Positions 26,601 to 36,882 of a DNA stretch of 64,000 nt are shown piece after piece. The DNA comes from Phylloscopus collybita (taxonomy: Eukaryota; Chordata; Aves; Passeriformes; Phylloscopidae). The translations under genes and the position numbers were made by a program. The stretch spans positions 9,522,001 through 9,586,000 of the forward strand of contig JAJNNQ010000013.1 of NCBI GenBank assembly GCA_027886175.1, given 5' to 3'. Position 1 is the stretch's first letter. Each line of letters starts with the position of its first letter. The notes beneath the pieces were generated by a model. It saw only the letters and a program-made list of their open reading frames with translations, did not search any database and had not been told where the DNA came from.

Positions 26601-27099
26601 AGATCATATGACTTAAGCCCTTGCAAGACCTCATCACTTTTCATGGGAGAATGGAAAAGTGCTGATCCCAAGGCTTTTATGCTGAGGGAAAGCAGATAAA
26701 AATCTGCAGGTGTAACTTAAAAAAATCGGTATGAGAAGCACAAAATAGTGTAAATAAGGCTGAATTTCTAAGGAAAACAAATAAAGATCAAGCATGCGAT
26801 GGCAAATAAATGAAAAAAAAAGAATTTAATGATACAAACACTGAAGTGTGCATTGTTAATGTAAATGGATAGCATTTTGATTTCCAGAGTATCTGTTAGT
26901 TTTAGCCTACAAAGAGTATTGATACAAAAAAGCACAAAGATGAATGGATATAACAATTTCTATTTTATTTTTCCAATGAAAAGGAACTAGGGATAATTGA
27001 CTGTAACTCTGCCTGGCTCCATCTCTAGAGAGACATAATCATTCTGGATATATGAAAATAGATTGCTCATTCTAATCCACTATTGTTTTATACTCTTTG
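26601..27099. other. Unique non-coding DNA, nothing recognised
   Basis: A+T-rich; only short frames on the minus strand such as 26768-26956 (hydrophobic because of T-rich codons). Confidence 0.55.
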
Positions 27100-27185
27100 G
27101 GGCCCACTTCTCAGCTGGTGATAATCAATGGTATTAGTCATTGCAATACAGGGAGCTGATTTACTCTATCAAGGGTTCAGGCCTT
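27100..27185. repeat. Ancient amniote interspersed repeat, decayed
   Basis: The segment starts ggggcccacttctcagctgg and continues with tgataatcaatgg, then gagctgatttact and ends ttcaggcc. From memory this follows a palindromic repeat common in turtle, crocodile and bird genomes, whose arms read roughly 'gggccagattctcagctggtgtaaatcag' split across a centre. About 85 bp survive with many changes. I do not give a family name because I cannot search a repeat library. Such old repeats are mostly neutral but some were recruited as enhancers. Confidence 0.45.
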
Positions 27186-28604
27186 GAGCAAAACTCACAT
27201 TACCCATTTAATTCTCCTCCTAGCAGCAGCAAACTTAACAAGGCTTGAGCAAGAAGTTGTCTCCTTTCATCCAGTGTGCCAGGAAAACTCAGAAATGCTG
27301 TCCATACTCTGCTGAATCATACCAAGAGCAGACACCAGAACCCATGCAGTTGATGTTATGACCCTAAGTCCCCCCAAACACTGATGTTTTCACCTTGAGA
27401 TCTTTTCAGAAGTTCTGCAAAACAATTGAGAAGTTGGTGTTTCAGAGCCAAGGCAAGAACAGTTTGGGTTTGTACACATTCTCAACCATTAACAAGATGT
27501 TCAGTTTTTTCTATGCCTGTATTTTCTTGGCCAGAATTATCACACCTGCCATTTAAGAGTGTCATAAAACTATGTGAAATTTACCTGGGCTTTTCTAACT
27601 CGGGCAACAAAACAACTCAAAACGCAGAGAGAAGTCTTTCCCACCCTCCCATGTTAACTGGCCACATTTTACTTGAATTATTAGTTTGGAAAACCAGGAA
27701 TTGGCTGCATTTAACTGTTAAATAGCATTTTCAATCCAATTCTGAGTGTCTAAAGGGAGCATGAATTGGGTATGAATTCCATTATTCAGTCACAATATTA
27801 TTAGCATGGGAGGAGCAAAGTTTATCGCTGTTGTCAGCACAATTATGCAGCTTTCCCATTTGCCTTATCTCAGAGAACATACACAGCGTGGCCCTGATCA
27901 GGTTTGTCATCTTCCCAATGCCTTGGCCATGATGACAGTCAGAATGAATGAACAGATCGGCACTTTGAAGTGCTCATTGATATCTTGAGGTCAGATGTTT
28001 CCTGAATGTTTCTGGACCCTTTCCAGGCACACGGGAAGGGACAGGAGCAACGGTAGCACAACTGGCTCTGCCAGTCTTCCCCAACTCTATCCCTGCTCCT
28101 TCCCTGCATGGCCTGGCTGGTTCACACGTGCCAGAAGTCAGTGCAGAAGATTGCCACCTTTTCTTTTTGGTAATGAAGAACGGTTACATCAAAGCAGTTT
28201 GGGAGCATTGCTTAAACTGTCTTGCTGAATCTGAACTAGCTATCAAGTTATTCCTCCCACACAGAGCAGAACAGCTTGGTCCTGCTGTTTAGGGGTCCTT
28301 GCCAGCTGCAGAGACAGGGAAGGATGTTTTTTTTCCCCCCCCTTCTTCATTTTTACTTGTTCTTTTTCTCCTGTGTAAGTTTGTTAACATTTGCAGCTTG
28401 GAGAAAATGTAGTTCAAGAGAACACCCAAACAAAAGAATTAAAGATTGAAAAAACAGAAAAAAATATAAAAGACAATGGATATGTATCAGCATGGCAGGG
28501 CTCCTGTCAATATGAATATTCAAGAAGAACAAGTTCTGAAATCCTTAATCTGTTTCAATATTTATCTTTTTCCTAATTCCTGTTTTTTTTTATTTTTATT
28601 TAAG
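27186..28604. other. Unique non-coding DNA
   Basis: No feature recognised apart from a pyrimidine tract at 28327-28350 (T8 then C9). The stretch leads into the polypyrimidine tract and AG at 28603-28604 described with the next entry. Confidence 0.5.
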
Positions 28605-28688
28605 CAAATATATCCCAAAACACACAGAAGAGCCACAATTTCAAAGATGTCACAGTTCTTGTTTGGAGTAACTCACATGGTTAAGAAG
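28605..28688 (+). other. Exon-like 84-nt segment (speculative)
   Basis: A T-rich polypyrimidine stretch (about 28581-28600) ends in taag at 28601-28604, a usable splice acceptor. Eighty-four bases later aag|gtaagt (donor at 28689-28694) matches the vertebrate donor consensus exactly. The 28 codons between are open in phase 0 and start QIYPKTHRR. Length, phase and both signals fit an internal exon. I recognise no protein family, and acceptor plus donor pairs of this quality do occur by chance in 64 kb. It could be an exon of a plus-strand gene, an exon of a non-coding RNA, or a pseudo-exon. I think pseudo-exon is most likely. Confidence 0.2.
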
Positions 28689-29429
28689 GTAAGTCAATGA
28701 AAAACTGCCCAAGGAAAAATCTAAAGAATGTGCTGTGCTGAGATTAAAATACTTTATAAAATAATAGCATCTGTAGGACATATGAATTTAGCTGAAGGTT
28801 TTGTTTCCCTCTGCCCCTCAAAAATAAATGACACTGGAACAAACCTTTTTCAGCTTTAGAGTTGGCAGTTAACATCATCTGGTATGCATTTTTTTTAAAA
28901 ATCCCTGTCATCATCAGCTCCTCAGACCAATACATACAACTTCCTTAAACAGCCAGTGAAATGAATGGCTGGCACACTTTGGAGCAGTCCCTGGGAAGCT
29001 GCACAGCTGCAGCAGGACACCAAAAGGCAGTGTCATTCCTCAGGAGAAGAAAGGTGTGCCACCAGTAAATAAACACACCCAAAGAATGTCCCTAATCAGC
29101 AAATATTTTGTGCTATTTCCATAATGAAACTCCACTGCTGTGGAGAACTTTTCATCCTCAAAGCCTAGGGCTAGAATAGGTAAATTATAAATCAGCTCCT
29201 GGAGAAGCACTGCCTTATGCACACCATGTGGGTGTTCTTGACATTGCTCGACTCCAGAGGCCTCCAGTCCCAGGACAGAGGAATCAACCCCTGTGATGTG
29301 GATGAGCCTTTCAGCTTTTAGCCAACAGTAAACTGGCTCATTTCAGCAACTCAGGCAACTGAAAAAATCTGTGTACCACCATCATGTGTAACGCTGCTTG
29401 GCCTCCTAGCACATTCTAACACCTACTGC
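28689..29429. other. Unique non-coding DNA, nothing recognised
   Basis: Only short chance frames. It ends directly at the paired palindromes. Confidence 0.55.
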
Positions 29430-29451
29430 TGGCAGTGCTCCAGCACTGCCA
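29430..29451. repeat. Perfect 10-bp inverted repeat, CC centre (first of pair)
   Basis: Arm TGGCAGTGCT (29430-29439), two bases CC, then its exact reverse complement AGCACTGCCA (29442-29451). The second inverted repeat begins two bases later. See the finding on the pair. Confidence 0.95.
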
Positions 29452-29453
29452 AT

Positions 29454-29473
29454 TGGACAATTCCAATTGTCCA
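29454..29473. repeat. Perfect 9-bp inverted repeat, CC centre (second of pair)
   Basis: Arm TGGACAATT (29454-29462), CC, then AATTGTCCA (29465-29473). It shares the CC centre and the TGG...CCA ends with the first palindrome. A run of 16 A and 5 T follows at 29478-29498. Confidence 0.95.
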
Positions 29474-29914
29474 CGAGAAAAAAAAAAAAAAAATTTTTAA
29501 ACGTCCAGGTAAAGATTTCAGGTGACACTGCAAAGAGATTTCAAAACTCCAACGAACACTCTGAGCCAGTGTACTGCTAACTACAACGTGATTACTCCTA
29601 TTTACTTGATTAGTCCATTTACTTCTATTTACTTAATGAGTCACATGGAATGTTTAAGAACATGTTTACAATAAAATGCAAAAACCTAACCAAAGCAGCC
29701 ATCTGAATTCCTCTAACATGAAGGTAGTCTTCAGGTCAACCAAAGAAAATAAAACATAGCTCCTCTGTACATCTATTTTGCTTTACAGAGAAAAAGAAAA
29801 AAGTATTCTGAAGGGCAACTCAGACTGAGGAAAGGTATTACACAGCTAATGTAACCTACCATCAGCATCTTATGGTGTAGGGCTTAAGGCACCCTAACTT
29901 AAAAATTTCTAGGT

Positions 29915-30045
29915 AATTTGAGCTCTTGAAGCAAAACACAAAAGACAGGTAATTTCAGAGATATACAGGATCCAATCCAAAAAGAGCTTTGTACATCAAA
30001 ACCAGCACTTTGAAATAAACCCGTAAATAAAATGCAAGTCTGAAG
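29915..30045 (-). pseudogene. Fossil of a LINE reverse-transcriptase C-terminus
   Basis: Read on the minus strand from about 30038 downwards, the frame gives YLRVYFKVLVLMYKALFGLD and then PVYL, one stop, NYL. This follows the widespread non-LTR retrotransposon signature near the end of the reverse-transcriptase ORF (pattern 'LHWLP-R-F-FK-L-L-YKAL-G-P-YL--YL'). About 35 codons are traceable, with one internal stop and loss of the usual His-Trp. The best guess is a CR1/L2-group LINE much older than the 3'UTR copies elsewhere here. The flanks, including a frame at 30061-30282 (minus), have no clear match. It cannot make a functional protein. Confidence 0.7.
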
Positions 30046-31356
30046 CAGGTCAGGATACCACTAAGAAAGCAGAAAGTCACCAACCCATTCCAGGGGGGTC
30101 AAGGGTACCTCCAAATGAAGTGCAGTACCAGGTTTGAAACGTGGAAGCTGTGGGCTGCAATTTTCACATCCAATAGTTGCATTACAAGAATGAAAGAAGT
30201 CACACCTTCCTGCCCCTTCCCTAACGATGAGTGCCATCAGCACCAGGACAGAAATGAGACTGTAAAGATATGTGGTGCCCAACCAGTATTTTGTACAGAC
30301 TTATTGCACACTTGAATTATCAACAATACCGGTCTCCATGCAGCCTGATTGCATCTCACTCTGTGCACAGCCCTGCCATACCCCTGTTTCAGCCTCCTTA
30401 CTGACATTATTTCCTGGATTAGAACAAATCAGGACCTTCCCAAAAGATCACTTTGTCTATTCTCTTGTCACAAGGCAGAACCAGCTGTTGTTGACAGAAG
30501 AACATCCAAAAATCTTGGTAAGAGCATTTAGTGGTGGAGATGCCACAGCCTGTTCATCCCACTGCCCAACTACCTTAAACACAAGACAGCTTTTCCAAAG
30601 TATTATTGCACTTTAACCGCTGCCCCTCACCTGTTGCAGACCTGAAACAAAGCCCAGGAAATTTACAGACTCAACCCTCTGCTGCAGGCTTTCGAAGACT
30701 GCTGCTACATCCTGCCCTTGCACCTCCATTTCCCATTTTCTTTGCTGTACTAAACCACACAATTCTTCCAACTCTTCTCATTCAGGCCATGTTTTGTTAA
30801 AATAATTTTGATCATCTTACTCTTCTCCTTTGGACTGTTCCCAGGTGGTCTCAGAGGGACAGAAAGGGGCAGAGGAAAGCCATGGGAAGGGAAGAAGTGG
30901 GCACAGCCTGTGTTTGCACCTCCCTGCATGCTGAAAGGGCCAGCATGACGGGAACAGAGAAATTCACAGGAGATGAGAAAGGTTCTGCCCCAGAGCAAAG
31001 GAAGAGCAGGGGAGGAAACGGAAGTCTGAGGTATAATCCAATTTCTTGTCCGCTCGTGTGCACTGGCCATCATAAAGTCATGACTAAGAGTGGTCTGTCG
31101 GGTTGCAAATTCATCCTATGTAGGGAAAGAATATAGAAGCATCTTTAATAGCTGCCTAAAAAGGCTAATAACCAAAGTCATCTGCCTGGGCACTGAGGTA
31201 TGGTCCTCTTAATTTGCGTGGGGGGACATGGCAAAACAAGCTTTGTTTTGTTTGCACACTCTTGGAAGGCACGTGAATTCTGGGCAGCTGGAATTGTGAG
31301 GTGTTTTTGTGAAGAAATAACAAATCAGGAGAATCCCTTCAGTTCAGTCTAGATGA
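30046..31356. other. Unique non-coding DNA, moderately GC-richer
   Basis: Several overlapping frames near 30270-31136 on both strands have no recognisable motifs. No repeat was identified. Confidence 0.5.
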
Positions 31357-31590
31357 TGTCACAACCTTTGGGGTTTGTATAGGGTTGTAACCACAATCTA
31401 AGAGTCCATATTCTATCTAATCTACAGACGTGGCTCAGCAGGTTGCTGCCATCTACTTCTTTTACCTTTATGTGGGTTTATAGACAGGTGAGATTGTCAC
31501 AGCTACTAGATTGATGGACCCTGGACTCTTGGTCTCAATAAAAGACCAGTTTGCACATGCAAACCTCCTCTAACACATACTTTTTTTCTT
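31357..31590 (+). other. Possible degenerate LTR (weak)
   Basis: Starts tgtcacaacc, contains a TATA-like tttatag (about 31476-31482), an AATAAA (about 31538-31545) and then a pyrimidine-rich part near 31566-31593. The order loosely resembles an LTR. I cannot find a matching CA end with a target-site duplication and do not recognise the family, so this may be ordinary unique DNA. Confidence 0.15.
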
Positions 31591-34500
31591 TTAGAAAGAA
31601 AAAAATGTCCCTCATGACACTTGGGCATCTACTTTTGTAAAGTTTGTCTGAATTCTTTTCTGCTGAAAGAAAAATCTTCTTGACCATAGGAAGAACCTAG
31701 CAGAAGAAAGTTTCTGATCTTCCATGAAAAGATACTTTCTTCTGTCAATTTATTTTTTTCCCACCAAGGTGTAAACAAGGTTCTTCCACCAAAATATTTC
31801 TAGCATTTACAAGAACTTACAAAAAAGTAACTGCTGTTTCTTGATATGATCAAGAGTTTGAACACATGCCTGTTGTCCAGCTTTTTTCCATAGTATAGAT
31901 GTTTTCTACTCTATGAGATATTTATTTTAAGTAGTTTTTTAGTGTATTTTTTGTCTGTTTTACACTCCAGCATACAAATAACAGAGCGGAACACAATAAA
32001 TATTTTCAAAAGGGTAGAAAAGTAATCCAGGATCTGAGTCCCAATTTGTGTGGCACTGGATGCACTTGGTAAAGAGGCTGCTGTGCTCAGAAAGCTCCTC
32101 AGACACCACTTCTAAGGCTGACAGAGACCGTGAATCAGAGCCCTCAGCTGCAGCAGTTCACAGCCAGGGATATTCATGTAAACTGAAATCAATAATGATT
32201 TAAACCATGGTACCAGGCCCTCAGCTCTGGCCCATGCCACAGAGTCAGTTGCCAGGACAGAGGAGGGATGAATCACTGGGACAAGAACATCTGACCCCAC
32301 CTCTCCATGAATCATCAGACCTCTTGAGCCTGCATCCCTTGGACATCTGGTTCTTCCTGAGCTGCTCCAGTGTAAACATTGTAAAGTAAAACCTGAAAGA
32401 ACCTGCACCATACCCAAGTCACAGTTCTGCATCTTTCTAAAAAGCAAAAGCTGAACAAAACAAATCAAAAAAAACCCCAACCCCTGAATTTCTACATATG
32501 AGGCAGTACTCTTATTCTAAAGGGACGGCTGTTGTGTGCTGAACACTTTGTGGCTGTTCATAGAAAATTAGGATTAGGAAGTGTGACTCAAAGTTCTGAA
32601 AACACTATCCTGGAAATACATTAAAAATTCATGTCTCCAACCTATTTTTATGTTTGGAAAGTATCTTTAACTATTTTTAAAAGGCTCACTCTGGCTAAAA
32701 TGCCTTGTAATATTGTAATTACTCCAAACACAAAGTTTAATAACAAACCAAAGACAGTTAGCAGGATGGAAAACTTGGTGTATATATACTTGAGATGTTT
32801 CCATTCTTTTCCATGTTAGAAGAATTCTCTGCACACACATGTGTGTAAGACTTACTGCAGCCTGCTCAACTTGTCATTGTTAGCAATTACCTTTCTCATT
32901 TTGTAGTTGTGAAGGCAGTTGAAAAGTATGTTATTGTTCTAGAAACGTTTTTCTCAGAGTTGTAGACCCTCGCTCCAGGGCAAATATCAAGAAATGTATG
33001 ATTTGATGAAACCAACTATCTGCAGCAGCCCCTGAGCTAAGAAATCCAGAGCGAGAAGGTGGAAACTCCAAATTCTTTCTGTGGTTTTGGAAGATAAAAT
33101 TCAGACTCATAGGCAAAATGTCAAATAACCTTTTACTCTTGTTTTTCAAAACCATAATTCAGTAGCAACAAAGTCAGATTTAACTTCTCTTTGAAGTTTT
33201 ATTACATTTACCTGGATGATACTTTCAACACAAATATTTCTGCACAACAGCAAAGCACATAGTAACCATTGCAGACCTGATTCTGAGGTCAGATGGAGGC
33301 AATTAATCATTTATTCCACTGGACTTGTTGGAACTACAGCGAGACAAATGGGTTCATCAGAATTACAGCCCCTCAGCTGCAATAAATAAAAGATATATTC
33401 AAATCTGTGAGCAATTTTCTATTACTTAGTCTTTCATTTTCATTTCCCCACAAACTTTACCCCAAATAGAAATTAAAGCACTGTGGCTGAAACTGAGAGC
33501 TTCATGAGTCCATAAAAGGCACAAGACTAATGTTCTCTACGTGATGGCAAATTACACTTCTTTGTGTGCATTACAATACTTTTACAAGAGTTGCTACGTA
33601 AAAAGAAAATACTGATGATCATTTAACACAGTAAGAATTCACTTAAATGAACTGCCAGAAGAACAGAACTCTTAAAATAATTGATTTTTCCCCACATCAG
33701 ATGAAAAATGCATAACACTGTACAATGAAGTCCGTTTGAGCAAAAGTCATTTTCTGTCCATTAAAAGAAACATAAAATACATTGGGGTACTTAATTAAAA
33801 GTCTTAGAACCGATTTGCACACCATAAATTTACCAAACACACACAAATTTAAGTAAAATACCTTAATTAATGCTTTTACTAAATCTATGGGTCCTCCCAA
33901 ATATTTTATAAGTGTAGAAAATTTACATTCACTACAGTTAGAAGAATACCACCGTCCCTAAGAAATAAATTCATAGCAGTTGCTGCCTCAGTGTTTCTGC
34001 CAGCATGCTGATGCCTTACATTTATGGAATGTATGGAGTGATTTGGAAATGACAGCTATCTCATGACAGGCAATACCAGCAGACAGCCTTCGAAAAAATC
34101 TATACTGACCTCACCTCCATCCAACACCTATTGACAGTTGTCACTCAAACTGTGATATCACATAAACACTTTCCGATCTGAGGCTTAGGTTTCCATAGTA
34201 GGGCAAAATCCTGTTAACTTCTGACCCACCTCTCAGACACCCTTTCTGTTGTATTCATGTTTGCAAACCGCTGACAGCTTCTCCGAGGCAGAGCATGTAC
34301 GGCTTGTGCAACACCCACACTCCCTGCCCTCTAAGTTTCTTCCCTTCAACCCCAGTCAGAAACTTGTTGCTAATCAAAGGTAAAGAAGTCTGCATCTGAA
34401 AAAGACACAGAACAATCCAGAGAAAGAAATAGAACATTGTTTGAATGTATTCTGTAAAAAACCTGTGGCATTTTTCCACATGGTCTCTTCCAGTTTCTGT

Positions 34501-34876
34501 TATAGAGGGATCAGTTTTCCCTGCTACCCATTCCTTTTTATTTCAAAACTTTGGGCAGCTCCAAAACACTGTGATGAAATAACGATGAACCACACAACCA
34601 CACTGTAGATATCGCCCAGATTACAAAGAAAGATGAAGAAACATAAAATCCTCTTCAATTAGAAAATTTAGGACATCCATAAGAAGGCAGCAGGGAATGA
34701 AGTGTTCTCAGTGTTATAAAAAGGATGATTTATAGCTGCAGCAAAGAAATTAATGTCCATCTATCACAGTTGTTGATACAATACTGTAATGGGAGGTTTC
34801 AGAAACATGAAGCGTGGATGAGTGTTTATAAACAACATCTATCTGCCCCTATGCAAAACTTTTGGTCATTTATAAC
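31591..34876. other. Unique non-coding DNA, nothing recognised
   Basis: Frames are at most 122 codons (32112-32480, minus) and have no family resemblance. No transposon landmarks on either strand. Confidence 0.55.
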
Positions 34877-34934
34877 AAACTAAGGAATTCTTCAAGCTAA
34901 ACTAAGGAATTCCTCAAACTAAACTAAGGAGTTA
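34877..34934. repeat. 22-bp minisatellite, about 2.6 copies
   Basis: Unit 1 (34877-34898) and unit 2 (34899-34920) both follow aaactaaggaattc, then t or c, then tcaa, then g or a, then ct, with two differences; a partial third unit (34921-34934) diverges after aaactaagga. Slippage-type tandem duplication; no coding role. Confidence 0.95.
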
Positions 34935-36789
34935 AAGGAAATGTGATCAGCTTCTCTCCCTCTCCAGCACTTCGGTAACAATTGCTAAAAGCTCAATATT
35001 CCACTAAATCTAGTAATAACACAGCAAGTTTATACTCAAATATTATAATGACTCAATCTAGCCCTTCTTGTATACCTTCTCCACCCTAAAAAAGTACATC
35101 TTACTTGAACAAAAAACCGTGGATCTCTTGGGCTACATACAAAACACACCTCTAGATGAGTAATTCCTTTGCCTTTTGCTCTCTGATGCAAATTATGGAT
35201 ATAGTTCCAAGTTATATTTTGCATTCTGAAACTAAATACGAAATAGAGAGGAATGGCTAGGAACTTCAGCCAGGTTTTTGGAGTAAATAGAAACTTAGTT
35301 TTGTAACTGAACTTTTATAATGCTTGTAATTCACAGGAACTGAGAAATAAGATCCAGTCTTTGTGAAACTGCACTAGATATGGATCTAGAATGAAAGGCT
35401 GTCCCAGAAAATTAGAGAGAGTTTGGAGATATGGATTTATTCTTAAGGATATATTCCTTCCTGGATGTCAGGTGCCATTTGTCACACCCTGGATTTTGCT
35501 GTCCATCAGGATATAGGTGAAAAAAAAATTTAAACTGCTTCATAGCTCAAGGAATTTAGTCAAGAGACATTTTTACACAATAGAGAAAGAAGTCACTATC
35601 CATTAACAAAGAATAAAAGATCCAGGCAAATCTGTATTAGTGTGCATATGTACAGTGGCAGGATGAACAACACCACATCTCTTGAAAAAGTACTGTTGCA
35701 GAGTGTGCTGCAGCCCCACTAAAAATATCACATGCTTTTGGCCTGCCTAGTTTGATGCAAGGTTGCAGAAATGCTTTTTGATTGCAAAAGGGCTAGAGAG
35801 GCACATAGCAACTTCTGAATCCCAGGTACCTTTAGTTCATCAATTAATTTACTCTGCTTTACTTGCAGGTTTGAAATTGCATTAAAGATGTAAAAAAAGG
35901 CTCTGGTCCTGAAATTGATACTCCATGTCCAGGTTGCTTTGTCCACACTGAGCCCCATGGACTTCTCCATGGCTTCAGGCAGAGCATCCTCAGTCTGCCC
36001 ATATGCTGCTGGCTGCAAGAGCAGATCTCAGTCACTGACACTACCAAGAGATGCCAATAAATAACAGGTACACAAGCCTTTCCCCCCCTTTCTCCTCAGA
36101 TGGATTAGAAAGAGGGAGAGCAGCTGCCCAATGAGACTGTCATAACACCCACCAACCCATTGCTGAGGATCACACCTGACCTTGGCCACCACCCACTGCT
36201 GGCCCCAGGCAGAAATTTCTTTCTTCTCCCTCCACCCTGTGGGCCTCCCACAGCTGGAAGCAAGAAGCTGTTGCCAGTGCACTGCTGTTTTATTGAATAT
36301 ATTCATGTGCAATGGGGGACCAAGGTCATCCAAACTCATTTCTTCTGGGAGCTTTTGCATCCATTGTGTCAGGTTGGTTTGCACTCCCCTGAATTCAGCT
36401 GGTCTGAGGTGCAAGCACTTGTGTGACTGGAAACACCAACCCAGGGAAGTGCAGTGGCCCTTAAAGCTTAACAAGAAATATGAGCTTGACATTTATCTGT
36501 TTTCAGGATATTCTGGAGCTCTATGCTGGTTCATTGGTACAACCTTCCTGAAATGGTGACACTGAGCCATTAAAAAAATGAAAATGTATGGCTGTAATGA
36601 CAAATCTGCTCTGTTTGATGTCTGTTGACCCAACAGGAGCACTTGTGGATTCTCTGGGATGATGTGACATCACATGGCATGTCCCAAAAATGTACAGAGA
36701 AAACAGAGATAGAGCTGAGGTTGTCTAGTGCTGTTCAGTCTCTGCCACAGAAAATTATACAACTGATGTCAGAGAGGTAACTTCTAATT
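34935..36789. other. Unique non-coding DNA with unrecognised open frames
   Basis: Minus-strand frames 36028-36492 (154 codons) and 35728-36018 (96 codons) lie end to end in a GC-richer patch. Neither shows motifs that I recognise, and a 125-codon plus-strand frame overlaps the first (36182-36559). I regard them as chance, but an unidentified decayed retrocopy cannot be excluded. Confidence 0.4.
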
Positions 36790-36794
36790 CCCTC

Positions 36795-36882
36795 TATACA
36801 TATACACACACATTTATTTTATATATATATATAATAAGAAAAATACACACACATATGTAAATATATATAAAAACTATATAAA
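36795..36882. repeat. Alternating TA and CA low-complexity tract
   Basis: Mixed runs of (CA)n and (TA)n, including tatatatatatata at about 36821-36834 and acacacaca further on. Composite dinucleotide microsatellite. Confidence 0.85.

Noticed and set aside
26114..26671. 185-codon minus-strand open frame, the longest in the window
   Set aside because: It sits on the CpG-rich patch, overlaps open frames on the other strand and shows no domain, signal peptide or family resemblance; compositional loss of stops is the simpler explanation.
36028..36492. 154-codon minus-strand frame, followed by a 96-codon frame
   Set aside because: Considered as a decayed retrocopy, but no protein family was recognised and there is no A tail or target-site duplication.
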